Positions 53,313 through 63,835 of a stretch of 64,000 bases of DNA are shown here, piece after piece (position 1 is the first letter of the stretch; the number at the start of each line of letters is the position of its first letter). Origin of the DNA: Lepidonotus clava (lineage: Eukaryota; Annelida; Polychaeta; Phyllodocida; Polynoidae); contig OW387147.1 in NCBI GenBank assembly GCA_936440205.1, positions 17,633,629 through 17,697,628 of the forward strand, given 5' to 3'. Under the pieces are notes generated by a model, which was given only the letters and a program-made list of their open reading frames with translations, ran no database searches and was not told the DNA's origin. Position numbers and translations under genes: made by a program.

Positions 53313-53407
53313 GGTCAGGGTCACCATATATCATGTCAAGGTCAAATGTCTAAAGGTCACACTTCAACTTCATAGGTCATAGCGGAGATGGCTCAGATTC
53401 AAGGTCA
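53313..53407 (+). promoter_or_regulatory. Cluster of six GGTCA half-sites, two of them TCAAGGTCA
   Basis: GGTCAGGGTCA (53313-53323), TCAAGGTCA (53336-53344), AAAGGTCA (53352-53359), AGGTCA (53374-53379) and TCAAGGTCA (53399-53407) all point the same way within 95 bases. TCAAGGTCA is the extended half-site of monomeric FTZ-F1 and ERR receptors. An enhancer is plausible. Confidence 0.45.
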
Positions 53408-54853
53408 CGTGCACAAACTTAAAAGTGAATGCAGGGCATTCAGACTGTTCGAGATAAATATTACTTGTACTTCGGCGAATGTAAAGTCCAGAAGCTAGAC
53501 GTTAACATTAGTTTTTTCGAAAACTTATTTCAAGGAAATAATAATTTAAAAAATCTATTGTTTTTTTCTCTTGAACTATCAACCGAACATACATAATTAT
53601 GTAATAGGCCTATAGGCCTACCATAATATTATCATAAGTCGCATCTCAATATTATTGTATATGCCAGCGCCAAGCTCTGTATGAGAGGGCTAGTTCTTGC
53701 AGCATCAGGGACGTCCTTACAAGAAAAACGAATGTTTATTGGAAGCAGATCTTCTTACTAATTCAGTCCAGATGGTTGGTTAGTATATATGTGGCCTATC
53801 TTTCGCCGCCTCACTGTCATGTATGGTCGGTGAAGACGCATTGTGTCCAATAACACCAAGTGGGAACAAAGTGATTTGTGGTGATAGTTGAGAGAATGGC
53901 TTTATTTTAGAGATAGGAAAGCATTAGTCAAAACCATTTCTTTCGCTGAGATAATGTTGGAATTCAATACATTAATTTTGTTCAATACACATGTGTCTAG
54001 GGCGGACAGAGAAACTTGTGAAAAAAGGATTGCTTATATAAAAAGAAACCAGGAGCCGCGCCTCTACATTGTATTTTCTGAACTGTTTAACCATGTTCTC
54101 TTTATTTTAGAATTATACCAGAATTAGTGTGCAATTCAGACCCAGAGGTTTTTTTTCTTAGTCAAACAGCTTGATTGCGGTAGCTTTCCCGGGGTATCCC
54201 ATGAACGTGAGAATATACACTATTTCCACTTGGTAATCAAATAACGGATAACCTTATGTTCAACAGAAGGATATCACGTATCAGGATATAGATTTACAGG
54301 TAGGCTTTGCTGTAATTATACCCGTCTCCTCTTAACATTCTGGGCCACAAAAAAACGAGCAATTTGATGGAATGCTTTACAACTTGTAACGTGTTTGTCT
54401 AGTGTATTTACCCTAAGATAAACCTAGGCCACCTCTCACAATGCTACCCATATTTACACAGCCTTGGCCGCGTTGGAGAAAACTAAAAAATAAAAGTTGC
54501 ACTGTTCCACTCGACAGCGGCGCGAGGCGACTGTTTTCCTTGGGCCATCGTTTCACATGATTTTTGCTGACCCAAAATCCGAGTCGTTTTCATAAGCGGC
54601 GTCGGTGGGAGGACTCATTGAAAACATCTTTCAGACAGATACATTGTTGTTGTGGTAGTTTTTTTTGTATATCATTTGGCAGCTTGCTCTGCTTTTACCA
54701 ACAGTTCAGTTGCACTACGTGTATTGAGGCTGAAAAATGTCGCCGACTGTCCTGGCATTCGACCCTTTGAGGTTAAAACGGGTGGCAAGCTCCCAGGGAA
54801 AGTGAGTTGGGAGGGAGGGTTAGGTTGGGTGATTGATCGCAAACAGTTGTGAT

Positions 54854-54890
54854 ATATATTCTATATATAATATATATATATATATATAGA
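54854..54890. repeat. TA-rich palindromic microsatellite
   Basis: The run ATATATATTCTATATATAAT continues into repeated TA. It is self-complementary. No other feature is attached. Confidence 0.85.
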
Positions 54891-57256
54891 TTTGTTATTC
54901 TAATTATCCCAGAGGCAGCTAGCCCTCTATCTGTACTTCTTCATCTTTTTTTTATATCTTTATCTGTATTTTTCCATTTTGGGGCACTTGTAGACAAGTC
55001 CATTTCCTTCTGAAACCTCCCAGGAAATTTATGGTGGATTTTGTTGTTCTAAATGACAGGAAGATAGGAGTGACCAGTTATTTAATTTAGTATATATAAT
55101 TATATGAATATATACTTCAGAAGTTGGACTCACTGTGTTTTAATTATCATAAATAATCGCTATTGTTTTTCACATGTTTTTGTCGTCAAAGAAATTGGCT
55201 TGCAGGTGCACAAAATGCAGGTGAATAATGACCCGTGTCCACGGGAATTGAATTAACGGGTTTAAAGAGTGGATATCGCCATCAACCGCCCTGTAATTAT
55301 ACTGTTTCCCCGCATTTTAAGCATTGTTGTAGTGGAACGTGTCCTTAATAGCGGTTAAATGGTTGAATGGGTGGGTGTAACTTATGTCTGTTGTCAGAGG
55401 TGTGGGTGTGGGGTAGTACGTCATGCAATAGAGACATTAGTCCATGGGTATGCACGCAATTGCTATTTTTCAAGCCATGTGCAAATGCAAAGTTGCCAAT
55501 GTGTGTGACTTTCATGTTTTTTTTCCAGTAAAGATTTTAGAAAATCTTTAGAAATTTTAGAATCTGATATCATCTTACAACAGTTACTATTCGATGATAA
55601 ATCAAAGAATTGTTGATATTGGAAAAAAAGTATAGGTTGTTTTCTCAGGCCTAACTAACAATCCTGAAACCATCGGTTTCCAAACACAAAATGCTGCACA
55701 TGAAAAACACCAACTTTTATATAAAAAAAAAAAATCACGAATAATAATCATCGTTATAGAGGGTCATTTAAAATGCTTAGTATTGCTTAGCAATATTCAG
55801 TTCTAAATGAGTTCGACTTAATGTAATGTAGTCTGGATATGAGAAGGGGTGGGGAGGTGGGATGTGAAGGTAGTGGGAGGTTAGGGGCAGACAAAGGCTG
55901 GGTTGTGGTATTGTTCCAATGGAGGCAGGTGTAATTCTGACATGATGCTGGCCTCAACCCACCACACAGCTTCACCTACCCTCCCCTCATCCACACCACT
56001 CATCCCCCTGCACCCTGTGACTTGGTTCATCACCTGTACCTGAATGGTTCCCAGACACGTAAAAAAGTCCTTATTCTAGGCATAAGCAAATTTTCTATAT
56101 AGGCCTGTATTAGAAAAAAAATCCAGTGTATGTACTTGGTGCACCACTGTGACTGTATGGCTATGAAAAAAGAACTAGAAAAAAAATGAAAATAACCGGA
56201 ATTTCTTATCCCAAAATAAAGATCTAATACATGAAAATTATGTAATTATTAATCATTTATGATGTAATTTACATAATTATAGATTTTAAGTTCGCGACGG
56301 AATGGATTCGTGATTTACTATTTACCATAAAAGGGTGTTATAGGGCTTTATTCAAGTATCTTTCCTATCACAAGGAGGAAACATTGTTTCTGTATAAAGA
56401 AGTCCCTGTAAAAAGGTGATGTATGGAAACAGCTGGACGATAACCGAAAAAACATCTACATAAAAACTACAAGCTTTCTGTAACTGGTGGGAGTAAGGGT
56501 GAACAAACGATGTGTCATAAGCATTTTATCAGAGCCAGTCTCGCAACAAAAAGGCAATTTCTCAACGGGACCCAGATAGGAAAAAAATCGGTCTCCCTTT
56601 TCTGTGGGTAAGAACAACAGATGCATTACACGAGTCGGTGTGTCTGTGAAAGCTACATGCTGGGACTCAGTGAGATGGAATATTGGTTGGCTTCGGCTTT
56701 TACCCTCTTCTCAGGGACGGTAGTAGGGTTATAGAAGGAAACCACGGCGCCCTGACATTGCCTGAGGGTAGCTGTGCCCAAAGACATTATAACCCAACCC
56801 CACCACTTGGGAATATTGTGCAAAATCACAATAAAATCACTTAATCAATCCACGGGAGTCCACCCTAGTCATGGAGTGAGGTACATTCCCTGGGGGCTAC
56901 ACTTTAGAGTCAACCTCAATGCCTTCCATATTTTGATGAAAGAAGTCTCAATTGCCTTAGGTAGTATTGAAATAGCAACAAAAGAAATGGACAACAAGTC
57001 ATTGAAAAGTGTGTGGGCCTTATTCTAAGAGCTGTCTTTTTGCCTAAGGCACGGGGAAAATATATAATGTACTGAATTTTGAATTATTCGCCCCAGAACT
57101 ATAATGCACAAACATTATTATGTAACCTGGAAACGGACATTCTCATACTTAAGCATCGTAATCAATGCTGTCTAAATCATTCTACATATTTCTGTATAAA
57201 GAAGTCCTACACTAATTCTATTGTTTTTACTAAAATGCTTTTTCTTTTTTCTTCAG

Positions 57257-57315
57257 GTTTCTGTCTCAGAATTGAAAATGTCGACGACACCAATCAAAGA
57301 GAATTCATCATAATG
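57257..57315 (+). CDS. Exon a: N-terminal linker of Ig1
   Basis: This 59-base exon follows a pyrimidine tract ending TTCTTCAG and stops at donor GTAAGT. It starts at codon position 2 (incoming phase 1) and ends in phase 0. It encodes FCLRIENVDDTNQREFIIM, the residues before the first Ig beta strand. An ATG at 57234, inside the pyrimidine tract, would read MLFLFSSG into the exon. That is probably just a translated splice tract, so I take 57257 as the exon start. Confidence 0.8.
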
Positions 57316-60082
57316 GTAAGTTACTGGACAATGGTTTCTGTTCCATCTATGAAACGTTTGCAGAATGTCTTTATTCATATATTATTAGGTACCATAACAT
57401 GAAATATAAAATAATGCTGATACAATGATAAGTTTGACACACATAGCACAGTAATGTCACCATGTGGACAACTGAGTAAAGAAAAGAGCAGTGGCGCCAC
57501 CTTAAGGGAAATATAATAATAATAATATATATATTTTATTGACAACTTACAAGTCTACAGAGGCTTATGTGTCATTTCCGTCGAAGTATAACTATACTAT
57601 AACTTTACTCTAACCACATGACATATTACATGTACCATATCGTATTCGACTACAACATTGTTCGATTTAAAAGAGAGAGAGTAAGTGAGAGAGTGTATTG
57701 CGGTTAATGATTACTATCGAAATGAAACACTAAAACACCTGTTCAATAATTATTATTAATTTAGGATTGATTAATCAATATAAACCATTGTTTACAACAC
57801 TGAATCATTGGGAAAATAGCAATGTGCATAGAAATAATTATATTGAATTACCACCGATGTTTGATTATAGATTGCAAACAAGTTCTCGCTCCGTGAATTA
57901 GTTTCCTAATCAGTACTTCCATCTTCGATACTCCTGCTGTAGTCGGTACAGACTTTAACTGAGTACATTCAAATGAATAACTCCAACTAATTTCAATACT
58001 GAGTGAATCCATCTTTAACAGAAAACTACCACAACATTAAGACTCCCTGCATTGTTAAGTTTCACTTTCCACATTTTTTGTTTGAACAGGCACAAGTAGA
58101 CGAGGATTTAACACTGAAATGCCGGGAAACGTTCGAAGCCGCGGATGAAAACTTTGGAGTGAACCCACTCAAATGGCACAAGATCCAGAAGCCAGATGAT
58201 GTACTATTAGACGATCCCGAGATGGGAATAGAGGTGTCGAGCATCGGCTCCGTGCACTCCACATTTGCTGACACAGGCAGGGTGACCGCATCCTTTGCCA
58301 ACGAAGGCCAGAACCTGGACGTCAATCTGCGTATCAATGGTACGTGAGAATATACCAGGGGCAGATACATGATCCCCCCCAAAAAAAACAAAACAAAAAC
58401 AAATAAACAAAAAAAAAACAAAAAAACCCCCAAAAAACAACAACAACAACAACAAAACAACAACAACAAGAATAAAATAAAACAAAATAGAATAAGAAAG
58501 AAACAACAACAACAACAACAACAAAAGAGGAGCGGGGTCAGCATGCATGCTACTACTAAAATACCGTGCATTCGTATTCACAGTACTTCCTCCGTCTTTT
58601 TGCATCTAAGGATTCCACCACAAACAACACAAAAACAAAAAAAAAACAAAAAAAGGGCGGGGGGGGGGGGGGGGGGTGAGCCATGACCTCCTGGACCCCC
58701 TCCTGGACCCGCCCCTGTATTATACGATATACGAAGACGTCTTTATTCACGGGCGGAGTCGGGGGGAGGGGCAGAGTGGAATGCTTTTCTTGAAACAATT
58801 GGGCCTTTCAAATGTAAAATTTGAAGTGTGGAAAAATTTCAGTTAAAAAACCTTTTCCCAACACCACCCCAATAGACATGATCCATTACTATCCCCCTCC
58901 TGCAAATTTCACTGAAAGTATAATTTCATGTAAAAGGTAGGCTGGTAAATTGGCCTATAGATTAGGGTTGCAAGTATTTCTTCATCGTTATCTCTATACC
59001 GGTACATGTTTCAATTTCCTTGAATTTTTCATGATTATTGATGGTATCTTCCAAACACAGAACAATTGGTACAATATGGGTTTCTAATTTTTTTTTTCAG
59101 GAGTGAAACCTGAGGACAGCGGTTGGTACTTCTGCTACGCCAAGAAGGGACAAGAGGTCGTAAAAATAAGATACGAGGTGCAAGTTTACGGTAAGTCTTG
59201 GATTATCCCTGTGATGGAAAGCAATATAAATGTTGCTAGTAATGAAAAGGCTATTCATTGTCATTTTTTTAAAGCTTGGGGTCAATGTATCAGTCTTTGT
59301 CGTGGCTAATTTGTTGGCTCTCAGGCAAAATTATTCTGGTGAGACATGTTACAAACAACCTGGGATATTTACATTTTATGTTAAAAGAAAAAAGTTCAAA
59401 AAACAAACAAAAGTAAATTTTTGTTTTTAACGAACCCTGGAAACATTAAAACATAGATTTAATACCATTCTCAAACAATGAGTAACATAAAGAATGAAAT
59501 GTACTTTTTCTGCTCTTTTCGACTTAAAATATTGCATACAGTGAACCTAATACCAATTTGTCACCCTTTCCAGTGGCCCCATCCAGCCTGATGCTGAGCG
59601 GTCGGCCCCAGGAGGGTCATAACGAATCGGGCCCCACCGGCCCCCTGACCTTTTACTCCAACCAGGGCGGTATTCTGACGTGTACTGCCGTCGGCGGCTA
59701 CCCCGCACCTACCCTTAGGCTCCACATTGAAGGAGAGCAGAACCAACTCTCAGGTAAGCACTCATAATAATATTATTATTTACGTTGTGGCTAGATAATA
59801 TAGAGTAGATTAAATAACAAGGAAATAACAGGTGATTGGTTTGGACATAAATAAATAGGAATATTTATTTTTGATCCCTCCTAATTACATCGACTCTAAA
59901 ACTTAAAATCTGCCGTGATGTGTATCCTGTGGTGGTTGGAATGCGAATGATAATGGTTTCGCCCTGGCGATTTTTATAGTGGGTGTACAACAAATCGCCG
60001 TAGCGATGGTTATGGGGGCGATGACGTCACGCCTCTCCGAAATAAATAATTTGATATAGGTATTGCTATACAAATTAAATAC

Positions 60083-60159
<77 letters not shown>

Positions 60160-62849
60160 CAGTGGATGACTTTCTTTTTGGAGGGGGGAGGCCCAGGGGG
60201 AGGCTCAGAGAGGGAGGCGTTCCTTATTTTTGGCCAATTTAAATTTTGTAAATGTAAAATATCTTTGGAAATTTTCAATACCTTTAAATTCTAAAAGTAC
60301 CTCGAGGGGCCTTCTATCATGTATGTTTACGAATATTTTTAGAATCTTCAAAATAACCAAGCCATAATTATACATAATTATTAGACTAAATGTCTGATGC
60401 TTAATTTCGTATATCAGAAAAACCTCGCACATGTCTAACGGTTTGAAGATGTTAAGATATGTCCTCAAGCTTTAACATAATGATCTTTTCTCTTATCAGG
60501 TCACGGCAACCCAACCATGGATTACTACCTCCAGGGCGAGACGGAGGGCCTCCAGCACATCCTGTACAACACATCAGTGACGGTCAAGGGCTTCGAGGCT
60601 CGGGCTGACCAGAACGGCGGACATGTAGTGTGTTCGGCCACTCCCCCGACGACCAGTGGGGGCAATGGGGCTCCCGAGCCTGTCGTCGAACGACGGACCC
60701 TCAGCGTGCTTTGTAAGTGCATTACAGCATTAAAATACGCATTGTTATGACGGAAATGCGCAACAATGTTACTGTTGTGCTTGTCCTATTACCAATTTTC
60801 TTGCATATGGAGTACTGAGTATTGCTCAATTTTGTATATGAATTTTGTAATCGAATTTGATTTTTTTTATATGTGAACTCATGTAGATAGATCTATACTA
60901 GAAATATTTATATATAAACACAAAGTAAGAAAACATTGTGTATTTCATCATTCGCTGTACGAAAAAATATTGTACAAGAGTAATCATAATATATGAAATC
61001 TTAAAAGTTAACGTTAACTTCATTGCTGATAATTACCGTCCTAAACTTCAGACATAATTTCATTGTTGAAAGTCTTCAAGGCGGCAAATGCTTGAGGAAA
61101 ATGAATCCATAATTTTATCTTTATTTCCATTGTCTTTCAGTCCCACCCAAAATCATAGAGTGCAGTGAGAACTGGGAGGCCGCTATCGGTGACGGTAACA
61201 TCAAGTTCTGGTGTAAATTCGAGTCCAACCCCGTGCCCAATGTGACGTGGAGGGCTCTGACTGGCGACCCCAACGTGATGATCCATCCTGACGGCAAGAT
61301 CGTTGATGAGCTCTACTCAGCACAGGTCAAGGTATGACAATGATATTGTGCATTCGCTTGCTAAACTGTGCATTATTACAACATAAATGCGCGTTGTTGT
61401 AACAGAAATGCGCAACTATAATAATGTTGTGCTTGTTGTTTTTTAAGTACGAAAAATTGTTGAATTTTAGAAATTTCCTTAAAATCAATTAGACGAGGCC
61501 CCGCAACTTTTACAATGAAATGCTGCTGGCATAATCATAGTTTGGGGCGGGGCAACACATGTATGCAGTTACAGTGTGGTACGGGGGGTTGGGGGCCACC
61601 ACGAAGAGTAATATTACCCCTTCCTATTCTTGCAGTACAACATACCAAATCTAACGTATTCACGTTGTTTAGCTCCTCAATTATTAAAGTTACTGTAGTA
61701 CATGTACTCCTACTACGAATCTCTCCAACTACCATAACCAGAGACTATTACTGCTAAAACTTCATAACCTCTTATCTTCACAAATCTAATTTTAGTACTA
61801 CTTTAAATTTAATTCTGGTAAATGTTTTTGCAGGTTACCAGTGAGAAGGCAGCCGGTAACGTGAGTGTTTTCGAGACGATCCTGACACTCGAGGAGATTA
61901 CAAAGGACAGCTTCCACAAGTATCAGCTGAACCTTGCCAACGATATTGGCATGACACAAAGAGAGTTTCTCCTAGACCAAGGGGAAAGTAAGTACATCAC
62001 AGTCACTACAGGTAAATACAACAACAAAGTTGAACAGAAGTGTCAACTATTTACTTTCTTCACGACCAAGTCTTCTACAGGGACCCTCTATTGATTATGT
62101 ATAGTATGCATCAATAACAAGAGTTGGGATAGTTAAAATTGTAGATTAAAAAGTATACATTGAAAGATTGTTAAAACGTATTGTATGTAAAGTTTATGAC
62201 AAAATAAAGTTCTGCGCATTCAAAAAAAAGTAGGCCTATACATTCGTGCATATAGTTTTAATGCATATTTTAGGTCTGAAGGTATGATTGTTGTTCGCAA
62301 GTTAGATAGGAAAACATTGATCATTGCGTAATTAGTAGATGGTCCCAAAGTTGCTAATTCTGTTTTATAGTATAGCAAAGATCCGCGGTTTCTAATATAA
62401 TCAGATGTAAACATTATCCCTAACTGCATTTTGAATGAATTTTATTACATAAAAAAATGGTTCACGCTTTATAAGCCTAGTCTCATTACAAGCAGGCCTA
62501 TAGTTTCTTTGACCTAATAACAAATTTTTGTTTATTTATTGTAACAGTTCTTTATCATTAGGAGAATGCGTCTTCACAATTATATACTCGAAACGTTTAT
62601 ACTTTTGCATACATACAATTTTCATTTTGGGGCTTAAGAGAAAATACGACAAATTTTCATAAATTGAAATTTCCGATTCAATAGTAAAGTGATTGACAAA
62701 TCCAATCAGAGTTTTGTGTTAAGGTTGTTCTTCTTTATTTTTCAGGCGGACAAACTGGAGGATCAGTTGGTAGTGCGTCCTTGTTCTCATCTTCACCCCT
62801 TCTCATCTTTACTCTATTCACATTGGTCGCTTCCATCTTTCGGCGATAA
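57257..62849 (+). CDS. Fasciclin-3-like Ig-superfamily cell-surface protein, 5' incomplete, eight exons
   Basis: Eight exons join as 57257-57315, 58090-58339, 59101-59190, 59574-59753, 60500-60712, 61141-61331, 61834-61987 and 62746-62849. Every intron has GT/AG ends and every junction keeps frame, giving 412 residues and a stop. Ig1 spans about residues 15-132, with C30, W48 and the DSGWYFC motif (C114). Ig2 spans about 133-263, with C169 and C237 but no core tryptophan. Ig3 spans about 264-376, with C288 and W300, but its F-strand cysteine is replaced in KYQLNLANDIG. N-glycosylation sequons lie at N149, N216, N297 and N336. The tail (380-412) is Gly/Ser-rich, then about 20 hydrophobic residues ending in Arg-Arg. 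From memory, Drosophila Fasciclin-3 has the same three-domain plan and the same missing F-strand cysteine in Ig3 (IYNLRASNELG). The expected role is homophilic adhesion or recognition at epithelial or neuronal contacts, which is inference. The signal-peptide exon is absent. The exons are clear; the family name is less certain, and another short Ig adhesion protein is possible. Confidence 0.85.
58090..58339 (+). CDS. Exon b: main body of Ig1 (V-like)
   Basis: The acceptor is TTTGAACAG and the donor GTACGT; the phase is 0 in and 1 out. The exon encodes AQVDEDLTLKC (B strand, C30), LKWHKIQ (C strand, W48) and the segment to VNLRIN. The minus-strand frames across it are shadows. The following intron is an unusual A/C-rich and G-run tract. 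Confidence 0.9.
58374..58676 (+). repeat. A/C-rich low-complexity tract ending in G18, inside an intron
   Basis: AAAAC and (AAC)n repeats fill 58380-58520 and recur at 58617-58654, and the tract ends in a G run at 58659-58676. It lies just after the donor of exon b. The long frames across it are low-complexity artefacts. Confidence 0.9.
59101..59190 (+). CDS. Exon c: F and G strands of Ig1
   Basis: The exon follows a run of T ending CAG and ends at donor GTAAGT, phase 1 in and 1 out. It reads GVKPEDSGWYFCYAKKGQEV and then VKIRYEVQVY. The D-S-G-x-Y-x-C motif is the hallmark of the Ig F strand, so C114 should pair with C30. Splitting Ig1 over two exons inside the fold is common in this superfamily. 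Confidence 0.92.
59574..59753 (+). CDS. Exon d: first half of Ig2
   Basis: The acceptor is CACCCTTTCCAG and the donor GTAAGC, phase 1 in and 1 out. It encodes VAPSSLMLSGRPQEG, a sequon at N149, then GGILTCTAVGGYPAPTLRLH. C169 and the G-x-P-x-P turn mark the B and C strands. The usual C-strand tryptophan is replaced by an aliphatic residue. The exon is far GC-richer than its introns. Confidence 0.92.
60084..60159. repeat. (TTA)n microsatellite, about 25 copies
   Basis: An uninterrupted TTA/ATT repeat of 76 bases lies in the intron between exons d and e. Length variation here would not touch coding sequence. Confidence 0.95.
60500..60712 (+). CDS. Exon e: second half of Ig2
   Basis: The acceptor is TCTCTTATCAG and the donor GTAAGT, phase 1 in and 1 out. 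It encodes HGNPTMDYYLQGETEG, a sequon at N216 (YNTSVTV), then GGHVVCSATPP with C237 as the F-strand cysteine. A Pro/Gly-rich loop and ERRTLSVL follow as the G strand. The EF loop lacks the D-x-G-x-Y motif, as in CD80-like C2-set domains. Confidence 0.92.
61141..61331 (+). CDS. Exon f: first half of Ig3
   Basis: The acceptor is TTGTCTTTCAG and the donor GTATGA, phase 1 in and 0 out. It encodes FPPKIIECSENWEAAIGDGN, then IKFWCKFESNPVPNVTWRAL: B-strand C288, the S-x-P-x-P turn and W300, with a sequon at N297. C271 is an extra cysteine. It could pair outside the core because the F-strand partner of C288 is missing in the next exon. Confidence 0.92.
61834..61987 (+). CDS. Exon g: second half of Ig3, with two usable donors
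   Basis: The acceptor is TTTTTGCAG, phase 0. The exon encodes VTSEKAAGNVSVFETILTL, EEITKDSFHKYQLNLANDIG and MTQREFLLDQGE. At the F strand the pattern Y-x-C-x-A is YQLNLA, so the canonical cysteine is lost. I chose donor GTAAGT at 61988 (phase 1). A second donor, CAG|GTAAAT at 62012, is also phase 1 and would add eight residues, SKYITVTT. Confidence 0.88.
62746..62849 (+). CDS. Exon h: Gly/Ser linker, hydrophobic C-terminus and stop
   Basis: The acceptor is TTTATTTTTCAG, phase 1. The frame reads GQTGGSVGSASLFSSSPL, then LIFTLFTLVASIFRR and TAA (62847-62849). Small residues (GSAS) followed by about 20 hydrophobic residues and only two arginines suggest a GPI-attachment signal; S388, A389 or S390 would be plausible attachment residues. 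A single-pass anchor with almost no tail is the alternative. The longer open frame from 62689 is in another phase and is not the coding one. Confidence 0.8.
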
Positions 62850-63835
62850 TCAAAACAACTCCATCCAAATAGATTTATTTTCTCATGTCAAGTTTCTACC
62901 TTTTTGGCGACGTTTGGGCTTACATTTTAATTAGCGGGCAATTCGAAAGCTCATTGCAAGTTTTATGTTACACACATTACATTTGAATTTGGTGATGAAA
63001 GAGGTTTTATGTATATGAAATCTTAGAGAGTATTTTTTCTCTAGGGTGAGAAATGGATATGGTAGACTTACTTTAAAATGTGCAATGTAGGTGAGATTGT
63101 TCCAGTTTAATTTATCAGAAAATTGAGGAAAATGAATAGAGGAAGTAATAGAAATGAAGAATGTTCTGATTGTGAATCTGAACATTCTAGCTGAAGTACA
63201 AGTATATTGATAAACCCTGCCAGGTTACTATTTGAAACTTAAAAATATTAGAATAATTTCGGCTGAAACAGTTTTCCACGGGCGCTTATTGAATGAGAGA
63301 TTTAAAACTTTTTAATCTATTACTACGGCTTGCATGTTATAACTTTTTATTGTATGAAATGGCAGCATATGACAGGACACATTCAGTTGGATTTTCATAT
63401 AAGTCACCTTTAGAGATGAAGTAAGAGAAAAACTAAGGTACTTGTTTCTTGCCTCAGTGCTTCTGCGATACAGAAGATCAAAATATATAGCTCTCCTTAC
63501 TGAGTTTCAATTCCGCCGTATCACACTGTAAATAGGAGAACATCTTATAAAATGTAAAAAGAAAAGGAGTGATTATTATCTCTGTTTACAGCACATAATA
63601 TCCATAACATATCGAATCAAGATTTTCTTAGCTTTCAAGATAGGCAAAACGGTGTTGATACTCATAATTGAATGACATTCTATTTAATCAAGATTTAGAA
63701 TCAGGTTTGCATCACTCAAAGACGAATGCCTCATGCACCCAATGAATGAAAGAAACAAACGATCAGTTAGTACTTAACCCTTCTGATATGTATATACATG
63801 TGAACTTGTCAAAATAAAATATGCCATTCCTGACC
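62850..63835 (+). other. Probable 3' UTR of the Ig gene
   Basis: AT-rich sequence follows the TAA with no further convincing exon. The hexamer AATAAA at 63813-63818, in AAAATAAAAT, is the likely poly(A) signal, with cleavage a little after it. No gene is visible from there to the window end. Confidence 0.5.
63813..63818 (+). terminator. Candidate polyadenylation signal AATAAA
   Basis: It is the canonical hexamer, roughly 965 bases after the stop codon of the Ig gene. No downstream exon competes with it. Confidence 0.4.

Larger units (their letters stand above)
43843..57256. other. Non-coding block just upstream of the visible coding exons
   Basis: It contains a diverged direct repeat (44365-44603), small duplications near 49775 and 50350, hairpins (51218-51335), a DR1 site (52410), a nuclear-receptor half-site cluster (53313-53407), a TA-rich palindromic run (54854-54890) and poly(A) stretches. 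The 179-codon frame at 49390-49929 has no recognisable domain and I do not call it a gene. Confidence 0.45.

Noticed and set aside
54652-54801. Hydrophobic start (VVFFVYHLAACSAF) ending at donor GTGAGT, a possible signal-peptide exon
   Set aside because: The frame begins at GTG, not ATG, and the donor leaves phase 0, whereas exon a needs phase 1.
56508-56606. Open frame MCHKHFIRASLATKRQF... ending at GTAAGA
   Set aside because: It would leave phase 2, not the phase 1 required by exon a, and it has no signal peptide.
57234-57315. ATG at 57234 reading MLFLFSSGFCLR into exon a as a direct start
   Set aside because: The hydrophobic codons are the translated pyrimidine tract of a good acceptor. 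It would make a very short signal peptide, so splicing is the simpler explanation.
58062-58605. Long minus-strand frames opposite exon b
   Set aside because: They are shadows of the exon plus translated A/C low-complexity sequence.
62689-62934. 81-codon frame over the last exon
   Set aside because: It is out of phase with the incoming phase-1 intron. The correct frame gives the Gly/Ser linker and hydrophobic tail.
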